DNA of 64,000 bases from Microcoleus sp. FACHB-831 (GTDB lineage: Bacteria; Cyanobacteriota; Cyanobacteriia; Cyanobacteriales; FACHB-T130), in the NCBI RefSeq assembly GCF_014695585.1, contig NZ_JACJON010000073.1:1-64000 (forward strand), given 5' to 3'. A program made the position numbers and the translations under genes. The notes beneath the pieces are model-generated. The model was not told the origin of the DNA. It ran no database searches and saw nothing but the letters and a program-made list of their open reading frames with translations. Below, piece after piece: positions 49,973 to 59,400 of the stretch; within the stretch, counting starts at the first letter, position 1, and the number at the start of each line of letters is the position of its first letter.

Positions 49973-52810
49973 TTACATTGATGCCTGTTGGCGTTGATAC
50001 AATGACCAGTACAACCCTTTCTTTTGAATCAGTTCTTGGTGCGTTCCTTGCTCCATCAGCACGCCTTTCTCTAGCACCAAAATCAAATCTGCTCGCTTCA
50101 ATGGTTCAAATCGGTGAGCAATCATAAACATAGTTCGATTTGCAGAAACACGCTGTAAATTCTGCAAAACTTGTTGCTCAGTTTCGCTATCCAACGCGCT
50201 AGTAGCTTCGTCTAAAACTAATATTGGCGCTTGCGAAAGGAACAAACGAGCAAGAGCAATGCGTTGTCTCTGTCCTCCCGATAAAGCTGTACCCCGTTCT
50301 CCCACATTGTTCTCGTAGCCGTGCGTAAGGTCGCTGATAAAATCGTGAGCAGCAGCTAGCCTCGCAGCGTCTACAACTTGCTCTGCGGTAATGTCTGGAT
50401 TTCCCAGAGTGATATTTTCTAGGATAGAGCCGTTGAATAGAAAATCCTCTTGCAACACTACACCAATTTGTTGCCGCAAAGAGCCTAAATCAGCACTTTT
50501 TATATCAAATCCATCGATAAGAATACGCCCTGATTCTACTTGATAAAGCCGTTGCAGAAGCTTAGAAAGGGTACTTTTACCCGAACCGCTACGACCGACA
50601 ATTCCTACAAACATCCCAGGCTGAATGGTGAAGGTAATTCCCCGCAAAATTGGTTCTTGATCGGGTCGATAGCGGAAGAAAACTTGTTCAAAATTAACTT
50701 CACCTTTCAAGGGCGGTAAAACTAAACCCGCGCCTGGTTCAGCTTCGGGTGCAACGTTGAGAATATCTCCAATTCTGTCTACTGAAAGCAGAACTTGTTG
50801 GAGATTTTGCCACAGTTGAACTAATCGCAAAAGTGGTCCGGTTACTCTGCCCGAAAGCATTTGAAAAGCGACTAGCTGACCGATGGTTAATTTCTGTTCT
50901 ATAACTAATTTGGCTCCAAACCAGAGAATGAGTAAGCTGGACAAATTGGTGAGAAAGTCACCAATATTGCTGCTGATATTGGAGGTTGTGGAAGCTTTGA
51001 AGCCAGTGCGGATGAAGCGTGCAAATAGACCTTCCCAGCGATCGCGTGCTGTATTCTCTGCTGCATGAGCTTTTACTGAATGAATCCCCGTTACTGTCTC
51101 GACTAGAAAAGATTGACTGTCAGCGCTGCGGTTAAACGTTTCATTCAGCCAGTTGCGTAAAATTGGTGTCGAAACCAATGTCAAAATCGCAAATAACGGA
51201 ATTACCGCCAAAGCAACTAAAGTGAGTTTGACATTGTAGTAAAACATCAATGCCAAATACACAACCGTAAAGATGCTGTCTAAAATAACAGTTAGCGCAG
51301 TTCCGGTGAGAAACTGACGGATATTTTCTAGTTCCTGAACTCGCGCAACTGTATCTCCTACCCTGCGAGATTCAAAATAAGCTAGGGGTAGACGCATCAA
51401 GTGCCGAAAAACTTGAGCTGATAGACTTAGATCCAGACGACGGGCAGTGTGAGTAAAAATGTAGAGGCGCAAAATTCCCAATATTGCCTCAAAAGAAGAG
51501 ACACCAAGGAGAGCGATCGCCATTACATCTAAAGTAGCCAAACTCTCCTGCACCATCACCTTATCAATAATCACCTGAGTGATTACTGGCGTCGCCAAAC
51601 CCAACAGTTGCAACGTGAAAGATGCCAACAACACCTCTATCAGCAACTGTCGGTAACGCCAAACCGCAGGTAAAAACCAGCCAAGGTTAAATTTTTCTTG
51701 TCGCTGGATAGGTTCAACTTGCCACAGCTTCCCATTCCAACCAGCTTCCAGCATTGTCTGGGAAATTATTTCGCAAGTCTGACCGGGATTGAGAGGGTCG
51801 GCGATAATCAGAGAATTACCCCTCACCTCGTAGACTACAATCCACTCAAGCTGGGGTTTCCGACCATTAGCGGGTGCGGCGAGTTGCCATTGCAGCAAAG
51901 CTGGAAAAGTTAGCTGTCGCAAATCTCGCTTTGATGTAACTAGGCGTCGCAGTTGCAGCCCCAATTTTTCCCCAGCTTCCACAACATCTCTGGGGCGTTT
52001 TCCCCTGAGTTGGCGTTGCACCCATTCCAACGAAGCGGGGTTCTGCAACTGTTGCGCCACCATTGTTAAGCAAGCAGCAGCGGTATTTAAGCTAGAGACA
52101 AAAGGATAATTCTGTGCGGGCGATCGCCCCTGTTTTCTGATTACGTTTGCAGGCGCAGTTGTTTGTTTTGCGTCCTGTACCGTTTCTTCCCTTCCGACTT
52201 CTCCCCCTTGATGGGGTGGAATTAGGGGGGGTGAGATAGGGCGCTGTTCCTCACTTGCAGGAAGTGGGGGAGTCGAGTTGATGGCGATCGCGGGCAAGTC
52301 GATTGGGGGTTGTTCTGGCTGTAGAAGCGCTAGCAAAGCGGTACTTTGTTGGGCATTCCAAAAGCTATCGATTTCTGCTGATGAAACTTCAGCCCACAGA
52401 GCAGCATCCCACGCCACTACAATTACTTCTTTGCTAGAAGCTACAGCTTTGAACTGTCCGGGATACTCTAGCAAAGTGCCGAACCAGTTACCCGCCTCTA
52501 AAGTTGTCACCACGGGCGATGCAGGAGCCGCCCCGGCGACTGCTCCTTCTTCCCTCAAGCGAACTTTACCAGAAACAACTAAGAACTGGTCTTTGGGATT
52601 GTCCGCCGACCAAATTTTTTCTCCAAGCTTATAGCGCCGAATTGAGGCTCGATCTTTAAGTAGAACTTGCTGTTGGGGAGTCAGCCAGCAAAAAGGTGGC
52701 TCGTCCCCAGGTATAGAAGCAATAATTTCACTTCGTAGAACTTCAGCATCTACAAGGTTCAGTCCGGTTGAACCTTGACGGTCATTTTTTTGATTTTCTC
52801 TGCTAGCCAT
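49973..52810 (-). CDS. Type I-like ABC exporter with cyclic-nucleotide-type and degenerate C39 domains, 945 aa
   Basis: The order is: a cNMP-binding-like domain (residues about 25-150, FLVVSGKVRLREEG); a linker of about 80 residues; a C39-peptidase-like domain (about 236-370); six membrane segments; and an ATPase with Walker A GIVGRSGSGKST, signature LSGGQRQRIALA and Walker B ILVLDEATSALD. In the C39-like domain the catalytic Cys position is Thr (SLNTAAACLTMV) and the catalytic His is not in place, so it should not cleave leaders but may bind substrates, as in HlyB. Linker residues 192-203 come from a repeat-like element (PPLIPPHQGG). It overlaps the preceding parvulin-type gene by 52 nt. Confidence 0.85.
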   Translation of the reverse strand: MASRENQKNDRQGSTGLNLVDAEVLRSEIIASIPGDEPPFCWLTPQQQVLLKDRASIRRYKLGEKIWSADNPKDQFLVVSGKVRLREEGAVAGAAPASPVVTTLEAGNWFGTLLEYPGQFKAVASSKEVIVVAWDAALWAEVSSAEIDSFWNAQQSTALLALLQPEQPPIDLPAIAINSTPPLPASEEQRPISPPLIPPHQGGEVGREETVQDAKQTTAPANVIRKQGRSPAQNYPFVSSLNTAAACLTMVAQQLQNPASLEWVQRQLRGKRPRDVVEAGEKLGLQLRRLVTSKRDLRQLTFPALLQWQLAAPANGRKPQLEWIVVYEVRGNSLIIADPLNPGQTCEIISQTMLEAGWNGKLWQVEPIQRQEKFNLGWFLPAVWRYRQLLIEVLLASFTLQLLGLATPVITQVIIDKVMVQESLATLDVMAIALLGVSSFEAILGILRLYIFTHTARRLDLSLSAQVFRHLMRLPLAYFESRRVGDTVARVQELENIRQFLTGTALTVILDSIFTVVYLALMFYYNVKLTLVALAVIPLFAILTLVSTPILRNWLNETFNRSADSQSFLVETVTGIHSVKAHAAENTARDRWEGLFARFIRTGFKASTTSNISSNIGDFLTNLSSLLILWFGAKLVIEQKLTIGQLVAFQMLSGRVTGPLLRLVQLWQNLQQVLLSVDRIGDILNVAPEAEPGAGLVLPPLKGEVNFEQVFFRYRPDQEPILRGITFTIQPGMFVGIVGRSGSGKSTLSKLLQRLYQVESGRILIDGFDIKSADLGSLRQQIGVVLQEDFLFNGSILENITLGNPDITAEQVVDAARLAAAHDFISDLTHGYENNVGERGTALSGGQRQRIALARLFLSQAPILVLDEATSALDSETEQQVLQNLQRVSANRTMFMIAHRFEPLKRADLILVLEKGVLMEQGTHQELIQKKGLYWSLYQRQQASM
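51750..51750. other. Placeholder position inside the C39-like domain (approximate centre)
   Basis: The C39-like domain of the exporter spans about 51700-52100. Its domain boundary is approximate because it is inferred from motif order rather than from alignment. Confidence 0.3.
52201..52235. repeat. C/G-run repeat-like element inside the exporter linker
   Basis: CTCCCCCTTGATGGGGTGGA followed by ATTAGGGGGGGTGAG has complementary C-run and G-run ends, like the intergenic palindromic elements near 18 kb. It is translated as PPLIPPHQGGE in the linker between the cNMP-like and C39-like domains. Confidence 0.55.
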
Positions 52811-53541
52811 TGCTCAAAAAGCTCATTTTGTAGTCCTTCTTTTAGTTGAGCATCTTCTAATGAAGCTGGGAGAAACTGCTCAACTCGAAATAGAGCATAA
52901 CGTCCTTCCAGTTCTATCGGCCCTACTAAGTTTCCCGGGCTGGCAGAATCAACCGCAGCCCTTAGTTTATCTGGCATTGAACCTCGACTGACTGGCCCCA
53001 TCATGCCGTTGACAATGCGATCTTCTGTGAGGGAATATTCTTTGGTTAGTGGCTCAAAGCTGGCTCCTTCATCGATTTGGGCGTGTAGCTCCTCAGCTAG
53101 TTCCGGAGAGGCAACAACTAGACGAGATAAAACTACCCGATCGAGAAAGAGTTTGCGCTCAATAAAATATTCTTGCAGTCTAGGTTCTGCTATTTGAGCT
53201 TTCAGCATAGCTAACTTATAGCCATAACTCAACTGCTTGTGGAAAGTCGGATAGTCTGTACCGTTACGAGCCAGCCATTCGCTGAAAACTTTCGGGTCAG
53301 CCAGTTGGTTTTGCAAGCGAAAATCGATAACTGCCTGCTCAGTAGCAGCGGTAGCGTCAAACGATCGCGTTTGCAGTTCTTTTTCTATGATGTACTGGCG
53401 TAGTATATCTCCGATAAAAGTCCCTAGTTTGCCCGAGGCTTGCAGATATTGCAGGGCTTGCCCAAGGGAAACGGGCTGGTCATCAACGATTAGAAATGAT
53501 TCAGCTGGCATGAAGAAATTACTTAGAACTCCCACAACCAT
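52759..53541 (-). CDS. Parvulin/SurA-like peptidyl-prolyl isomerase-type protein, 260 aa
   Basis: An N-terminal SurA-type helical region (LIVDDQPVSLGQALQYLQ, then IIEKELQTRSFDAT) precedes a rotamase-like part. The latter has EELHAQIDEGASFEPLTKEY, MMGPVSRGSMPDKLRAAV and LVGPIELEGRYALFRVEQFL, the PpiC order. It could fold or hold substrates for the exporter encoded downstream, whose gene it overlaps by 52 nt. In cyanobacteria such pairs are common. M1 at 53541 and M11 at 53511 are both possible starts; neither gives an export signal. Confidence 0.8.
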   Translation of the reverse strand: MVVGVLSNFFMPAESFLIVDDQPVSLGQALQYLQASGKLGTFIGDILRQYIIEKELQTRSFDATAATEQAVIDFRLQNQLADPKVFSEWLARNGTDYPTFHKQLSYGYKLAMLKAQIAEPRLQEYFIERKLFLDRVVLSRLVVASPELAEELHAQIDEGASFEPLTKEYSLTEDRIVNGMMGPVSRGSMPDKLRAAVDSASPGNLVGPIELEGRYALFRVEQFLPASLEDAQLKEGLQNELFEQWLAEKIKKMTVKVQPD

Positions 53542-53644
53542 TATCTTCCGATAATCGAGAATTGCACCCTAATACTAGAGATAGCTAGCAATAAGTCTTT
53601 CATTAATATGGTGGCGATCGCGCTATGGCTATTGCTGACATTAA

Positions 53645-53672
53645 AAATGCGTAGCAAAGCCGCTACGCATTT
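53645..53672 (-). terminator. Terminator of the ELW-repeat gene
   Basis: AAATGCGTAGC pairs perfectly with GCTACGCATTT around a 6-nt loop. On the minus strand it is followed by a T-rich run. It lies about 57 nt past the stop of the ELW-repeat gene. Confidence 0.75.
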
Positions 53673-54815
53673 CTTTATACTAAACAAACCTCATTCAACT
53701 AGCTCAACCAGCCAAGCTGGCGACCCAACTAAAGAACCCACACCTCACGTCCGTTCACACCATCATCGGCTGTAAAGTACAGGCTGCCATTGACATTCGT
53801 GAGATTTGCAGGAGTGGAACTGCCCGATCCTAAATTAATATCTCTGACCATCACAGTCCCGGAGTAAGTACCGTCGCTCATCCACAACTCAGTCCCCCCA
53901 GATGCAGCAGAGGCCGTAAAGTATAGATTCCCGTCGATATTGGTGAGATTAGCAGCAGACGGAATATCTTTGACGATAACAGTCCCCGCCTCCGTGCCGT
54001 CACTCTTCCACAGCTTCGACCCGTTGCCATCATTTAGCGTGAAGTATAAAGTGCCCCCCACGTTAGTCAGATTGCCAAAAGATGAAGTGCCAGAAGCAGG
54101 CGCAATCTTTGTCACCAGCTCCGTCCCCGGCTGAGTACCATCGCTCTTCCAAAGTTGATACCCGTTCGCTCCGTCGTAAGCAATGAAGTAAAGGCTGTTA
54201 CCGACCTTGGTGAGGTTTAGAGGTGACGAACCACCAGCACCAGAGTAGATATCGCTTACAATAATTGTGCCAGCAGCAGTGCCATCGCTCTTCCACAGCT
54301 CTATCCCATAGTTCGGGTCGTAGGCTGTGAAGTAGAGGTTGCCATCTATATTAGTGAAATTGGCTGCTACCGAATTGCCTGCACCTGGGTTGATGTCTTT
54401 TACGATAACAGTGCCAGCAGCAGTGCCGTCGCTCTTCCAAAGTTCTGTTCCGTTCGCTCCATCATTAGCGGTGAAGTACAAAATGCCATTGATGTTGGTG
54501 AGATTTTGAGGGGAAGAACTACCAGTTCCTGAAACAATATCTTTTACCATCACAGTTCCGGCAGCCGTGCCATCACTCTTCCACAGCTCGGTTCCGTTGG
54601 CTCCATCATTAGTTGTGAAGTAGAGAATGCCATTGACATTAGTTCTGGCTATGGCAGGAGGCAAACTGCCATAGCCAGAACTAATGTCTTTTACCATCAC
54701 AGTCCCAGCAGCCGTGCCATCAGTCTTCCAAATTTCTCTGCCGCTGACCCCGTTCTCGGCGGTAAAGTACACGATGCCATTGACGTTAGTGAGATTGGCA
54801 GGAGAAGAACTGTTA

Positions 54816-55697
54816 GGGCGTGTTTTCAAACTACAACCACAAAAGAATAGAGGCGATCGTAATCATGGCTGTATAATTTGCAGCAAGTTTCTCATATCGG
54901 GTAGCGATACGTCGAAATTGCTTGAGTCGATTGATAGCGCGTTCAACAACGTTGCGTTGACGATAGATTTCACGGGCTAAACGGACCGCTGCGCGGTTCA
55001 TTCGATAGTCGTGGAATTGTCAGACGGATACCGCGACGACGTAAGTAATTACGTATGCGACGACCTGTGTAGCCTTTGTCTCCAACTAATCGGAACGGGC
55101 GTAAACGTGGACGACCTCGCCCAGAACGCTTAACAGCACCTTGTTCCATTAATTGTTCAAGAAAAATTGACTCGTTACGCTGACCTGGACTAAGCAGAAA
55201 AGTTATCGGTTTACCTTTCCCTTCACAACGTATGTGTATTTTTGTACTGAAACCACCCCGATAACGACCTAGTTTTTCGTCTTCTTCGCCCCTTTTTTTC
55301 CACCAGCAGCATGTTGGTGGGCACGAATCACGCTGCCATCGACGTAATGAACCTCCCAGTCTAGCTTTCCTTGTTTGTCTGCCTCGGCTTGTAGGTTTTC
55401 TAAGACTTGGTTCCAAATCTCAGCTTTTTGCCACCGATAAAACCGAGTTGCCACACTTTGCGACTTTCCATAACGTTCTGGCAGGTCTCGCCACGGTGCC
55501 CCAGTTCTTAGTATCCAGAGGATGCCATTAATCACCTGTCGGTGATCGTGATTGGGCTTACCTGTTTGCGGTTTTTGCGGTGGCAGTAGCGATTTTAACA
55601 AATCCCACTGCTCGGTAGTTAAGTCTCCTCGATTCATCAACACACCCTGCCTGCGAGCGCGTCTTTTTTAGGATACAACGAGTTTGAAAACACGCCC
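54816..55697 (-). mobile_element. IS5-family (IS427-like) insertion sequence, 882 bp
   Basis: The ends GGGCGTGTTTTCAAACT (54816) and its exact inverse (55681-55697) form 17-bp perfect inverted repeats. TA flanks both ends (54814-54815 and 55698-55699), a 2-bp target duplication. It carries one split transposase on the minus strand. It is inserted into the ELW-repeat gene without loss of host sequence. Confidence 0.92.
54831..55643 (-). pseudogene. IS5-family transposase in two frames, with an extra frameshift
   Basis: The first frame (55643-55269) has LTTEQWDLLKSLLPPQ, GAPWRDLP and the first catalytic Asp in HYVDGSVIRAHQH. The second frame (55416-54970) resumes after an A7G-type slippery run (-1 shift, normal for this group) and holds the second Asp in LVGDKGYTGRRI. 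It ends early at NEPRSGPFSP. The last part, with the catalytic Glu in YRQRNVVERAINRLKQFRR, continues in another frame after one extra base near 54978. The reading ends at TAG 54833-54831. As written, the transposase is inactive. Confidence 0.85.
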
Positions 55698-56066
55698 TAG
55701 TAGATAAGTTGAGACTTTTAGGAGTAACGGCATCATTTAACCCTGACTCCCAATTCACGTCAGACGTTGCAGCGAGGTATGCAGAGCTGGACAAGAGTTT
55801 ACCATCCATCAACCACACGGCATTGTCCCCCGTCGCATAGTTGCGCCAGAGGATATCTGCTTTGCCATCCCCGTTGAAGTCGGAATTGTTAACACTCCCC
55901 CCGTCTATTGGGGCTGATGCCAAAACCGAGGGTGCAGAACTGCTCAACCCGTAACCGACGTATCTGCGTTAAGTCCAGGAGCAACTGATGCTTTTGACGC
56001 CTGTGCTTGCCAGTCCAGTCCACCAACAGTTAGGTTTTGTTGCAGCAGTTCTGATGCAGAAGCCAT

Positions 56067-56486
56067 GGAAGTCCTTCCGGTTGCGTTTGGCACAACATTA
56101 TAAGTGTTTATACGGTGTCCGCATCATAACCTTGGCGAAATAATTTAAAGTTTTAATAAAGCTGGGCTGTCCGCTGCTAGAGTTGCAATGCCTCAATGCC
56201 ATCAGTTGAGAACCACATGAAGATAGCACATACCAATACGCACTCATAGCGATCGCTGTTGGATTTATTGACAAAATTCTCTATAGGTGAATAGCGAGAT
56301 TATAACTATTGCTGTAGACTTTTACACACAAATGTGAATGGGTTGGCAGGTGGAGCGATCGCCATCAAAAAGGAAAAGGGCGATCGCACTATAAAGCGAT
56401 CGCCCTTTGATATGTAGCCCCGGAGGGCAATTTATACGTGCTAACCCCTTAGACAGAACTTAGCTTTAAGCCAGAAACGGGGGAGC
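56067..56486. other. Intergenic region, 420 bp
   Basis: The region contains the HIP1-built hairpin at 56375-56408 and, toward the right part, the leader of the broken ELW gene. No other gene is seen. Confidence 0.55.
56375..56408 (-). terminator. Terminator of the 1797-aa gene, built from two HIP1 copies
   Basis: AAAGGGCGATCGC pairs perfectly with GCGATCGCCCTTT (13 bp) around an 8-nt loop. On the minus strand a T-rich run follows. Each arm holds a full HIP1 octamer. Confidence 0.75.
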
Positions 56487-59400
56487 CTAGATGCTCCATA
56501 TCTGATCTCCGTTAACCCCGTCATTGGCTATGAAGTACAGAGTGCCATTGACGTTGGTTAGCTGGTCAGGGTTCGACCCGAGAACTCCTGGGTTGAGGTC
56601 TTTAACAATGACTGGTCCCTTTATGCCATCGATCTTCCACAATTCAGTTCCGCTCAGAACTGGTTGCTTAGTAACAGGGTCTTCGATTGTGCCATTGGCT
56701 GTAAAGTACAGAGTGCCATTAACATTGGTGAGCTGGTCAGGGTTTGAATTGAGGCTCCCCACTCTGAGGTCTTTGACCAAGGTCGGTGTCGTGCCGCCGG
56801 TGGTCTGCCACAGTTCGCGCCCGTTGGTAGCGTCAGTGGCTGTGAAGTAAAGTATGTTACCGACAGCAGCGAGGTTGGTTGGCGAGGTACCGGTCATCGC
56901 GACTATGCTCGTTCCCGCATCACTGCCGTCAGTCTGCCACAACTTGGTCCCGTTGCCATCACTAGCTGTGAAGTACAACGTACTCCCCACCAATGTGAGA
57001 TTCGCAGGAGACGAACTGACAGCCCCAGCAATGATGTCTTTTACTATGAATGTCCCCCCTGGGCCGGTCTTCCACAACTCGCGCCCGTTGGTTGCATTAG
57101 TAGCCGTGAAGTACAGCGTGCCATTAACATTGGTGAGATTTTCAGGAGAGGAACTGCCAGCCCCGGGGTTGATGTCTGTTACTCTGACCGTGCCGAGTGT
57201 CGTGCCGTCGCTCTTCCACAGCTCAAATCCGTTGTTTCCATCACTAGCTGTGAAGTACAGCGTGTTACCCACAACGGTGAGATTGGTAGGAGACGAACTG
57301 CCAGTCCCAGCGATGATGTCTTTGACCAAGACCGTGCCGAGTGTCGTGCCGTCGCTCTTCCACAGCTCAAGTCCGTTGGCTGGATTAGTAGCAGTGAAGT
57401 ACAAAGTGCCATTGAAGTTGATGAGATCGGCGGGGTCTGAACTGCCAGTCCCTACAAAGATGTCTTTGACTAGCGTCGTTATACCCATGATGTCGGTCTT
57501 CCACAGCTCAAGCCCGTTGCCAATAGTGTTCCCACCCCCGTCTTTAGTTGTGTTATCGGCCACGAAGTACACCGTGCCATTGACGTTGGTCATTAAGGAA
57601 GGAGACGAACTCCCAAGCCCCGGTACGATGTCTTTTACCATATTCGTACCTTGAAGACTGCCGTCGGTCATCCAAAGCTCGTTCCCAAAGGTTTTATCGG
57701 TTGCTGTGAAGTAGAGGGTGTTATTGCTGCCAGCGGCGAGAAAGTCAGCAGCGGCCCCAGTAGACCCCTCGTTAACATCTTTTAACAGTACCGTGCCTGC
57801 CGTTGTGCCATTGCTCGTCCACAGCTCAACTCCGTTAATTTGATTATTGGCAGTGAAGTAAAGGGTGTTCTTGAAGTTAGTGAGATTGGTAGGAGACGAA
57901 CTGTTAGCCCCCAGTACGATGTCTTTGACAATCGTTGTGCCTGCTGGGGTGCCATCGCTCTTCCACACTTCAGGCCCGTTGACATCGTTATCGGCCACGA
58001 AGTACAACACGCCATTGACGTTAGTGAGATTATTAGGGTTAGATCCGAGAGTATTTCCAGTCGTACCGCCAGCCACCACATTGATGTCTTTCACCATCAC
58101 TGTGCCCGCTGCCGTGCCGTCGCTCCTCCACAGCTCGTTCCCCTTGAGTCCGTCATTGGCGACGAAGTACAACACGCCATTGACGTTGACAAGATTATTA
58201 GGAGAAGAATCTAAAGTCCCCGAACTGGAAGGAGTGGTGTTGATGTCTTTTACCATCACTGTGCCCCCAGTAGAGCCATCGCTCGCCCACAGTTCAGCTG
58301 CGTTGGTTCCGTTATTGGCGCTGAAGTATACCTTGCTACCGACAGCAGTTAGATACAGGGGAGTTGAACTGTTTATTCCAGGATTGATGTCTTTTACGAT
58401 AGCCGCAGAAATGCCATCGGTTTGCCACAGCTCAGTTCCCTCGGTCTGGTTACCGGCTGTGAAGAACAGCCTGTTACCCGCAACCGTGAGATTGGTGGGA
58501 TTTGAACCGGCAACTCCAGAGTAGATATCTTGTACCATCTTCGTGCTCGCCGTCGTGCCCTCGCTCACCCACAGTTCGCGCCCGTTGGCTGCGGTATTTG
58601 CTGTGAAGTACAACTTGTTATTGAAAGCAATGAGATTATCAGGAGAGGAACTGCCAGATCCTGGGTTGATGTCTGCAACCATCGCTGTTCCCGCCATCGT
58701 CCCGTCGCTCGCCCACAACTCAAGCCCGGTCGTCCCGTCATTGACTGTAAAGAACAGCTTGTTACCGACAGCGGTGAGATTGGTAGGAGCCGAACCGGTA
58801 CCACCCGCTCTGATGTCCTTGACCATTACCGTCCCTCCCGTCGTGCCGTCACTTCTCCACAGCTCTCTACCACTTACACCGTCATCGGCTGTGAAGTACA
58901 GTATGCCCCCCACGTTGGTGAGATTGTCAGGGGCCGAATTGTTAGGCGATCCGGTAGTAGTCGTACCTGCGAAGATGTCTTTAACCAGAGTTGTCCCTGC
59001 TGTCGTACCATCGCTTCTGAACAACTCAGTGCCAACGTTCTGGGTAACGCCTTTAGCGTCAGTCGTTGTGCCATTGGCCGTGAAGTACATATAATTCCCT
59101 GCAACAGTCAGCTGTTGAGGTAAGGAAGATTTACTTCCTGGGTTGATCACCTTGGTCAAGCTTAATTCCCGCTTAACTGTAATCGTGGCAATTTCCACTG
59201 CGGTGCTGAAGGCTGTTATTCCACCGTTTACGCTAGTATCAGCCGTACCGCCATTGATGCCGCTGGTCTGATCCCAAGCGCGGAAAGTAATTGTTGCATC
59301 GCCAGCAAAGTCTGTTTTGGGTACAAAGCGCAGCTTAGCGTTCGTTGCCACCAATCTCGACGAACTTACAGATACAGGGCCAACCGCCGTCCAGCTTGCA

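Larger units (their letters stand above)
53729..56066 (-). pseudogene. FG-GAP/ELW-repeat surface protein gene, broken by an IS5-like insertion and a frameshift
   Basis: The upstream part (from ATG 56066, with a GGAAGGA site) encodes a 40-residue leader similar to the 1797-aa protein. A frameshift near 55946 follows, then one FG-GAP unit (NSDFNGDGKADILWRNYATG). After the IS, eight ELW units (ELWKSDGTAAGT type) run to the stop at 53729. Removing the element together with one TA copy joins the two sides in frame as LNLSTNSSSPANLTNVNG, so the gene was whole before insertion. The frameshift fits loss of one G in an ACGGGG run. It is a smaller paralogue of the gene at 56487-61880. Confidence 0.85.

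Noticed and set aside
51750-51750. Single-base marker for the C39-like domain listed among the features
   Set aside because: It only marks an approximate position and is not a separate genetic element; the domain is described in the exporter entry.
56524-59123. Several long plus-strand frames opposite the 1797-aa gene
   Set aside because: They repeat with the ELW units and are antisense shadows of a low-stop repeated sequence; none has its own features.
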